Assembly (NCBI GenBank): GCA_032622095.1
Contig: CP136062.1
Coordinates: forward strand, 12,179,710-12,243,709
Direction of reading: 5' to 3'
DNA from: Siphonodentalium dalli
Lineage: Eukaryota > Mollusca > Scaphopoda > Gadilida > Siphonodentaliidae
Length of the DNA stretch: 64,000 nt
Made by a program: the position numbers and the translations under genes. The notes below the pieces were generated by a model. The model was not told the DNA's origin. It searched no databases and worked only from the letters and a program-made list of their open reading frames with translations. Positions 56,532 to 64,000 of this stretch are shown piece after piece. Numbering within the stretch: the first letter of the stretch is position 1; each line of letters opens with the position of its first letter.

Positions 56532-58345
56532 ACAGGGCATAACTGTAACCATCACAATGTGGTCAATGAGCCGGTTCCAATGATATCCATATTTGTATGG
56601 TTTTATTGAGACAGACCGAAGATATTTTAGGCTGTTGAAGCTTTATTTGGGCGTTTTTGGCCGGTTTGTTGGGTAAAGGGTTAATCTAATTCTCCACAAA
56701 TATATATAGTGATCCAACTCAGACATGAACAATCGCATTTATGTAAAAGCTAGATGTTGACAAATTTAGTGGCTGTTGTACAATGTATAGTTTAAAAGAT
56801 TAAATACCCTTATATTAAAGGGGTTATATCTGCCCTACCCCTCATACTCGAGTGGTTTAAACAGAAATATTATACCCTTAATAAAATATTAAAACTTCTA
56901 GCACTCAGCAGGTTTTAAAAATCAGGACATGCATGAAATATACTAGCATTAATTTCTTTTAATTTATTAGTTTTGATAATTTATGAAAAACTTGGTAATT
57001 TTATTATGAATTATTATGGCATCTGCCATAGGGACAACCGGCCCGGCCGTATTTTAGGAGGGGTTGTTGTAAGAGGATATTAAATGGATACTGTATTAAC
57101 CCTTTCTATAATCAATACGAATTGACGAGTAGTTACCATATTAACCACTTCTATACTAACTACTCATTGACGAGAGGAAATTTTCAACTTAGTATCTGAA
57201 CGTTTCCCTCCAATAAATAAGACTACTTCTGTCTACACTTTTATTATTTGTTGTCTGCTTAATTTTCCAGAAAGCCCTTCCAGATGAATAATAGACCATT
57301 CCAGTTTATACATTTTTAAATGATTGAGAGAATAAATTTAGTTTTGAAAGGATTAATAGTAATATAATAGATCTCACCATTGGAGTCCACATTCCAACAA
57401 ATAAATAACAATAACAGCAACCTGTAATGGTTAAACATCGTGCACAGCTCAAACAATGAGAAATACATTGAGAACAAGATATTTAAATGACTCTCAGGAC
57501 ATGATGAATAAAGTGATTTCCTGTTTTCATCTTAATACAGGATGCATGCACGAGGGACAGCATACATGCTGTAGTACATTGTACGTAGGCATTGCATATA
57601 GGTTATCACTACCATGTTACCGAGATCCGTATTCAAGTATCGCCCTCTTTTCTTAGTCGTAAATCGTGAAGTCCACAAGGACGAGACTATAGGCAGCCCA
57701 GAGAATATAGCGAGACTTGAATACCTGCCGTAATGACAATTCACTTAGTAACAATTCACATGAAGAGCTTAACCCAAACGAAACCAGTTAAACTATATTG
57801 TAATACAAAACGTTTGGTACACCAAATACCTAATTACCTAAGTTACCATACTTAACAAGCAAATTACGAGCATTCATAGCGACCTTCGCTTTACTAAAAC
57901 AATGCGACAAAGGTCAACCTAACACAAATACCGGAGTTTAGGAACGCAAACAAAATGACGACTAACCGTTCCCGCCCAGACACACGATAAACTTACAAAC
58001 GTGGAGGTCAATATCCCCAACACAAATTGGGCTAACTTTATAAAAGCCACCATAAATGAAGAGCACAACATCTGTGACCTCTCATATCGTGTCATACAAG
58101 TCTCACATACTGACCATACATGGAGCAAATGAATAAGTCATTTTCTTGGAAATGTAGTTTCTGTGATGAGATAATTCTGTCAAACTCATCATTTCTTTCA
58201 AATTCATACGAAACTCCCAATGTTTATTCTGCCGTCTCACAACTTGATCCGGACACCCAGTTCGGAAACGAAGCTAGCCAATCAATATTATAAACAAGCC
58301 ACTAACTAACAAGGATTCCCCATCCCGTCAAGAAAGTCATGGAAC
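56532..58345. other. Intergenic region with one dispersed repeat
   Basis: 57190-57265 (CTGAACGTTTCCCTCCAATA, AATAAGACTACTTCTG, ATTTGTTGTCTGCTT) matches 7195-7280. ACCATATTAACCACTTCTAT and ATTAACCCTTTCTAT nearby are a short direct repeat. No gene is recognised. Confidence 0.5.
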
Positions 58346-59040
58346 ATGAATCCTAAAACAACAAGACTTAGACATATTAACATAAATTTCTGTTCCATCA
58401 TGGATAAAAGAGATCAGTCTCTTGTGTATTCATTATTTAGAAAGGACAGACCCAAAGTAAAGGGATGCGGGGTTTGCATAATTATCAACAACTGCCTGAC
58501 AGTAACAAAACGCTCTCTGCCATCCAACACACAACCGGAAAGCGAATAGTTATGGGTAAACAAGCACTTTATCTTGGATCTTTCTACCGCCATGAAGAAA
58601 GTGACAAAGATAGCATAGATTCGTTGAACCTTAATCTAGAATCAATTGCTAAATTAAACGGACACATTTGGGTAGCCGGGGACTTCAACTTCCCTAATCT
58701 CGATTGGGACAAGGAAAATATACCTAAAATGAGAAGCAAGAGTCCCAACCAAAAGCTCTATGGTGAATTTATCGACCTACTTGACGATTTTACACTAACG
58801 CAAGTAATCAGAGGGAAAGCCAGAGAAAAAACATTATATGCATAACAGCAAATCTGAAACCATCAATCACCAAAGCATCACCTAGAACAGTGTATATACA
58901 CTCCAAAGCAGACTGGGAGAGCTTCAAGGAATACATCCGAACTAACTTTGCCACCATCTTTTGCTCCAAGATATCAGTAGAGGAAATATGGACCCAGTTC
59001 AAACACCACATTGAAATAGGTATCTCAAAATGTGTCCGTA
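58346..59040 (+). pseudogene. LINE endonuclease (APE-type) fragment, decayed
   Basis: Three overlapping frames give one broken protein. Frame A from 58346: LRHININFCSIMDKRDQ, the start of an APE-like endonuclease. Frame B from about 58465: LYLGSFYRHEESDKDSIDSL, then HIWVAGDFNFPNLDWD, containing the conserved GDFN catalytic motif. Frame C from about 58890: ADWESFKEYIRTNFATIFC and EEIWTQFKHHIE, matching the linker between endonuclease and reverse transcriptase in CR1/jockey-like LINEs. At least two frameshifts and a stop (TAA near 58843) break it, and the reverse transcriptase is absent. It may be a relative of the minus-strand LINE at 42964-44790, but the two fragments cover different domains. 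Confidence 0.85.
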
Positions 59041-59475
59041 CACACAGGTTTTACCCTAGTTACACCAGGTTACACCTAGGTAAATCCCATATAAAAAGGG
59101 ATGTATATAGATTTACCCTGGTGTTTTCTATATCTGATAGGCATACACACCAGTTTATCCTGGTTTTTACGGATATAATTTAGAAAGACGCTGTCACACC
59201 TGGGTTATCTGGGGTGAAAACGTTTAAGCAGCTATATCAGTTAACATGATGTTATAGAATATATATAACCGGATATGTTTATAGTGTTACAGACCTGTAG
59301 TTGCAACAACATCATACCCGCATCCAACCCGGGTGTAGACACCCGGGTATTTAGACTCAGGTTATCCCAGGTATTTACACTCATGTATTTACACCAGGGT
59401 TCACCCAGGTATTTACACCAGGTTTTGCCCAGGTATTTACTCCAGGGTTCCCCCGGGTATATACACCTGGGGTAT
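59041..59475 (+). repeat. Degenerate ~25-bp minisatellite rich in CCAGGTATTTACACC
   Basis: Spaced variants (TTACCCTAGTTACACCAGGT, TTTACCCTGGTGTTT) lead into tighter repeats at 59345-59470 (CAGGTATTTACACCAGGGTT, CCCAGGTATTTACACCAGGT, GCCCAGGTATTTACTCCAGG). CCCGGGTGTAGACACCCGGG (59328-59347) is a perfect 8-bp stem with a 4-base loop. Confidence 0.78.
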
Positions 59476-60189
59476 TTTGTTAGACTGTATAATTTTATTA
59501 TTATCACAGTATGACAATACACTACCCCGGAAAAATGAAGCAATACCATATTTTATCTAACAGCCTATCTATAAGTGAACATTAAGCTGACAAACAGACA
59601 ATGTTCAGGGCCGTTATTTAATAAAGGGATACACAACTAGAGGTCAGATTCCATGGAATCAAATATATTTCCATTGTATCCCATTCCATGTCGGTATTAT
59701 GCGTATATGTGTGTTCCCCTTCAAGCGAATACATATTGGTGCTTTTTTATCCGATGGTGGACTTGCATTGACATTTCTAAATAAGATATATATTCCAAAG
59801 GTTTATGTCATTTGGTTCGACCCGACGTGGATGATTGCTGACAGTCTAATGCATCATGGTCCTGACCAACTGAGCCACCATTCTCGCCAGCCAATCAGTT
59901 CATTTTCATTCGGTAGGGATACATTTTAGGGCTAGTTATAACACCTCCCCAGGACGCCCAAATCCTGTTCAACGGTTACGAAATTTGGCGTGTCTGATTA
60001 TATCGTAATCGACATGTAGATCAAAGGGTGGAAAGCAAATTAATGTACCATAACTCTGTTATTTCGCATTTATTGGATAGTTTTTTCACTGGTTTCGGAT
60101 TTAGAATCTTTTAGTTTTTATGGCGGAGGAAAGATCTTTTAGTTAATTAATTAATTAGTATTTCAGTGCGTCATTGCTACACTATAACT
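59476..60189. other. Intergenic sequence
   Basis: The short frame at 59699-59929 has no recognisable domain. Otherwise empty. Confidence 0.45.
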
Positions 60190-61145
60190 ATATCACAATC
60201 GATAATGCTTGCTGAGTGCTTACCCGTCCGCTCTAAAGCTAATGTTGTCCGTATATATACTACTAAACACATGCAGTGTTCAAATTATAAAACACTGGAT
60301 TCGCGATTTTCCATTTTTTCCCTTTTACGAGTTTCGGTGGAATTTGCCAAAAACCTCGACACTCCCCGGGGCGTCCGCGCGCTCTCCTTTGGGCAGGTTA
60401 CTTTCATGGTAAAAAGGGCATACCTATAGTATATCGGTGAACATATTCATGCATTAGCCTTGCTCCTTGATAAGACCATTTGAATTTGCGTCAGGAAGAG
60501 TGGGTGTGAATTTGAGTAATATATATCACCCGTTAACAACGTCACACGCTACCAGGGTTAACCCGTCCACTCTAAAACTTTGAAAATCGTACTAATATTG
60601 CGTGTGGATACTACTAACCACATCCACTCGTCGAAAAGTTTTTATCTCAATATCTGATTTTTGGAGTAATTTTCCCCATTTGATTTTCGGCGGAATTTGC
60701 CAAATCTGAACCCACCCGACACAAATTTATAGTAGAGCGGTCAAATTTTAAAGGCGTACCTACGGTAAACTTCCGAACATGCTCCTGCATTTAACTCGCT
60801 CCTTCTTAGGCTCGTTTGGATTTGGAGCTAAAAATAGATTAGTGATAGATTACTTAAGAATACTCATTTATGTTATATAGCGTTGTCACGAGTAAACTGT
60901 TCCGTCTGAAAATTAGAAAATCGCACTCTAGATGCGCGTAAACACTACCCATCAGATGTAGTCGTAAAATTTTTTTTATCTCAATATTTGAATTTTGCCC
61001 CTTTGCGAATTTCGTGAAATTTTCCGAAAGTCTCAACCCACCCCGACACAAATTCTCCGTTGGGCAGGTTACTTTTAAAGTATAGTGGTCAAACTTCGGG
61101 GACGTACATACAGTATGCCAACGTACCTGCTTACACCATGGAAGT
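60190..61145 (+). repeat. Three degenerate direct repeats of ~330 bp
   Basis: The landmark TTTCGGTGGAATTTGCCAAA (60333) recurs as TTTTCGGCGGAATTTGCCAA (60682) and TTTCGTGAAATTTTCCGAAA (61008). Each is preceded by CCGTCYDCTCTAAA-like or GTTCCGTCTGAAAA sequence and a TCTCAATATYTGA stretch, and followed by GACACAAATT or GGGCAGGTTACTTT and a TCAAACTT/GGGCATAC segment. Non-coding. Confidence 0.78.
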
Positions 61146-62478
61146 AGAATAAATATATTTCTAGTTATCAGTAAGAATTATACTCTAAGTGATATTTATT
61201 ATTGCAAATAAATGATTGCATATACTATAGTAGACCATATATTAACATGAAAATATTAGTGAATACAATTATTGTGTTTCAAAATTCGTTTCGTTTCTGC
61301 AGCCAAATTACAATCCTAACTTTTAGTTACGGTGTTTTGTGTTAGTTTTGTCGCAAATCAACACGGATTGTCAGAAGGATATGGTGTATTGGCTACAACA
61401 CGGATAAAATGTGGACTTAAATATACGATTAGCCGATTTTGTCCGCATGGATGTGCACTAATATCGAAAAAGACTGAATTTCATGGGGGAAAAAAATTCA
61501 ATTCCAGGAACAGTGAGAACTACGAAACGGATCAACTATAGCACTGAACGGTACCCATAACCAGAGTATTTCCGCTGACACACCTGTATGACCGGCCATA
61601 TTTGTATCACATGAAAACCACTGATAGTGCATTGGGATTGAATTACTTGAAAAGTAATACATGTAATTGAGAAGTTTGATCTACGGTAGTACGGAGTCTA
61701 GTACTGTACATGTAGTCATACCGATAAGCCTGCTGTGCAATACTACTTTTGCTGTTTTATTGGTCTAATGAGACTGAGTACTGTGTGAATGTGATATTGT
61801 TAATTCAGTTCCACTCTAATTTTCATCAATAAAATAAATTTGGCAATGATGCATCACTAAGGCACCGGTAATCCCTATATAACAGGAGGACAAGGCGTCG
61901 GAACTTGGGACAACAGTCGTCACAAGACAAAGAAAAGTATCAACAAGTGAACGTTCATCATCAAAATGGCAAATTAAATCACACTGCAGATAAATGTATG
62001 TTACATGTACTGTGCAGTATGGATCGCCAGGACCTTCATTGTAACAATTGTTACAATTTACAAATATTTAAGGATTATACTATTAGTCTAGTCGTAATTC
62101 TCAGAAAAGACATTTCTAGAAGCATTTCCGCGGAAAAGTGTCAAACCAACTTTTTTACCATAATTCGAAGGTGCCGAACACGAATAGACTGCCTGTCGCC
62201 CGATTGGATGAACATAGGGTTCAATAAAAGGCTTTTAAAATCTTCGTGTTTTCTTCGCTGGAGGGTTGTTGATACGGCACCGTACAACGTCATATGAAAT
62301 CACGTAACTGGCCTTGAACATACTCAAACTTATATACTCCTCGCGGAACGTTCAAAGCCGCGTTGTATTATGATACTATCATCACAGTAATAATTCTGAA
62401 ACGTTAATATCATATTAATCAGGTACCTACGGTAAGACATTGTTGTTTTGTATATTTATCGACGATTCTCGTAAGAAT
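61146..62478. other. Intergenic sequence
   Basis: A 130-codon frame at 61905-62297 opens only with a TTG, shows no domain and has no splice context, so I do not call it a gene. CTATATAACAGG at 61876 is TATA-like. The rest is empty. Confidence 0.45.
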
Positions 62479-62929
62479 AGTCCGGGAGCCAATAGGGGTA
62501 CCCTTGCACCCGCCCCATGGGACTTAACTTCACCCCACTCATTTTGTTCCTTATTATGTCCTTCAACTTTTAAGCAATGTTAATAAGAACAAAAGTGGCC
62601 GTGTAGACTTCAGACAAGATGGCGATCATCCTGGCCGCCATTTTTCAGATCAGACCCTAAGTCAGTTTTATGCAAATTATAGCGGGAAAATCTATTAAAA
62701 TGTATACAAATGTATATATTTTCGTGAAGCTAAGACATAATGACCCTTTTTTGGCGCAAAATTGAAACTCACCCTCCAAGATGGCCGCCAAAATGGCCGC
62801 CGGAAATTGAAAATATGACGTTTTTCACAAATTTCTTCTAGATCAGTTCATATTGTTTGGAACTGGTCGAGTAATATGACTTTATTTTGTGTTTTGTATA
62901 TTAACTGATCATTGGAGCGGCGTGTATTA

Positions 62930-63415
62930 ATACAGTATACAGTGAGTTGCTGAATTGTCATGTGTGAGGTGTATATGCAAGTACGGAAGGTATAAGTGGT
63001 CGTGTGTGTGGGTATTCGCATATCTGGAAGGGCTCACCATTGGTGATGTGTATATGTATACCTGAATTGACCCTATGGTCATGGGTATGGCGAATAGGTA
63101 TAAATGTAGTGGCTGTATATGGTCCATAGTGAGATGAATATGTATGCACTGAGTGAATGTATGATCGTGAATGTGGTGCATATGTATACATAGCGTGACT
63201 ATATGGTCATGTGTCAGGTGTAGGAGTACACATGGTGTTCATGCATGGTGAATCGTGGCTGTATCGTCATGTGTGGTATGCTCGGGTATAACCAAGTATG
63301 GCTGTATGGTCAGGTGTACGTGTATAAAGTGGGTGACTATATTGTCATGTGTGTGGTGTTTATGTACATATGGAGTGACTGAGGTAATGGGTGGGTTGTA
63401 CATGTGTACCTTGGG
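62930..63415 (+). repeat. ~45-bp minisatellite, left core of foldback copy 4
   Basis: Units such as GTGAGTTGCTGAATTGTCAT, GTGTGAGGTGTATATGCAAG and GGAAGGGCTCACCATTGGTG match 35045-35160 in order, so the core keeps a colinear series of variants shared with copy 3. Confidence 0.85.
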
Positions 63416-63545
63416 TGGCTATCGCTTTCCACAATAACTCAAGGATATGTTAATCAATAGAGAGGTCATGTCAGAGAGTTCTCCATCTTGATGGTGTTTA
63501 TGTACATGAGGGACACGTTAAACGTGGAAAGCGTTAGCCACCCAT
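63416..63545. other. Central hairpin of foldback copy 4
   Basis: GGTGGCTATCGCTTTCCACA on the left and the inverse ACGTGGAAAGCGTTAGCCAC on the right enclose CAAGGATATGTTAATCAATA and AGAGGTCATGTCAGAG. Homologous to 36084-36172 but with a longer loop. Confidence 0.83.
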
Positions 63546-64000
63546 TATCACACAGTCATTCCATATATACATAAACACCACATACACAACAATATAGTGA
63601 CCCAATGTTTATACGTACACCTGACCCATTACCACGGATGACCATACATCCATGATTCACAATGGAGGCCCACCGGGTATACTCATAAACATGACCCATA
63701 GCCATATAGTCACTCCGTGTATACCCATGCATTCACCTCACGATTGGCCATACGGTAATCCCCTGTATACCTATTCTCCACACAGATGGTCAAATAGACA
63801 TCCAATATATACATCAACACCACAACAATGACCATAGAGTCACTCCAGATATACATACGCACCTCACCAATGGCCATATAGCCACTCGCTTCATACACAT
63901 ACCCTCACCCATGCCACCTGGTACACTCCTTCACCTGACATGTGTCCATATAGTCACCCCGTGTGTACCTATTCAAAACATTCATACATGATCATGGTCA
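63546..64000 (-). repeat. ~45-bp minisatellite, inverted right core of foldback copy 4
   Basis: CCATATAGTCACTCCGTGTA- and ACCATAGAGTCACTCCAGAT-type units, the inverse of the left core. The array runs off the window end. Confidence 0.85.

Larger units (their letters stand above)
62479..64000. mobile_element. Giant foldback element, copy 4, cut by the window end
   Basis: Starts TAGTCCGGGAGCCAATAGGG, then GGTACCCTTGCACC and ACTTCACCCCACTCATTTTG, close to copy 3 at 33166. The arm ends abruptly at about 62918 (after TTAACTGATCATTGGAGC), about 830 bp shorter than the arm of copy 3. It continues directly with the ~45-bp minisatellite (62930-63415), the loop block (63416-63545) and the inverted minisatellite (63546-64000). 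The right arm is outside the window. Confidence 0.85.

Noticed and set aside
61905-62297. 130-codon plus-strand frame downstream of a TATA-like box
   Set aside because: It opens with TTG, not ATG, shows no domain and has no splice or codon-use support.

Overview
This is a gene-poor, repeat-dominated stretch of an animal nuclear genome. It is AT-rich, has no operons or bacterial-style gene packing, and contains Metaviridae-type (Gypsy) and non-LTR retrotransposon coding sequence, many non-autonomous DNA transposons and several satellites. A marine invertebrate, most likely a mollusc or another lophotrochozoan, is my best inference. It rests on the mixture of foldback/MITE elements with tandem-repeat cores and on an interspersed repeat ending in GACGG-rich sequence followed by an AGCTCC...GGAGCC hairpin (about 31795-32212). 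I recognise no convincing host gene, tRNA or rRNA. Most long open frames come from satellites whose unit happens to lack stop codons.

Layout. 36-890 is a 66-bp satellite. 900-2440 holds a dispersed element and three hairpin MITEs. 2441-6803 is a giant foldback element (copy 1). 6864-7028 is a palindromic MITE. 8964-12068 is a 25-bp satellite of about 124 units, flanked by the two halves of a dispersed element whose unexpanded form is at 1107-1200. 13121-13843 is a 38-bp satellite. 15490-16640 is a degenerate minisatellite with inserted GGTCCG-rich segments. 16946-17106 is another hairpin. 18980-25515 is a 6.5-kb palindrome built on a second foldback element (copy 2), with a TA-flanked element nested inside one arm and another MITE in the other. 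27397-28737 and 40570-42119 are hAT-like non-autonomous elements with 8-bp target duplications, the second containing a younger copy of its own family. 30385-32212 holds duplicated SINE-like and palindromic repeats. 33166-38100 is foldback copy 3. 42964-44790 (minus strand) is a 5'-truncated LINE. 44924-45717 is a TIR element. 47187-56456 is a nearly complete Gypsy-class LTR retrotransposon. 58346-59040 is a decayed LINE endonuclease. 60190-61145 is a degenerate triplication. 62479-64000 is foldback copy 4, cut by the window end.

How the parts work together. The Gypsy element is the only region with a full set of interacting parts: a 5' LTR with TATA box, a primer-binding site, gag, an apparent -1 frameshift signal (TTTAAAC, 7-nt spacer, 9-bp stem) in exact register for the pol frame, protease, reverse transcriptase, RNase H, DD35E integrase, a polypurine tract, and a 3' LTR truncated after about 543 of 926 bp. 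Three single-base frame changes in pol and the lost LTR end make this copy non-autonomous. The most unusual content is the foldback family. Four copies occupy about 26% of the window. Their kilobase arms are studded with AAGATGGCGGCC motifs, identical to the core of the YY1 binding site, and in the arms of copy 2 these recur about every 165 bp. In three copies the arms enclose a roughly 45-bp minisatellite and a conserved loop sequence.
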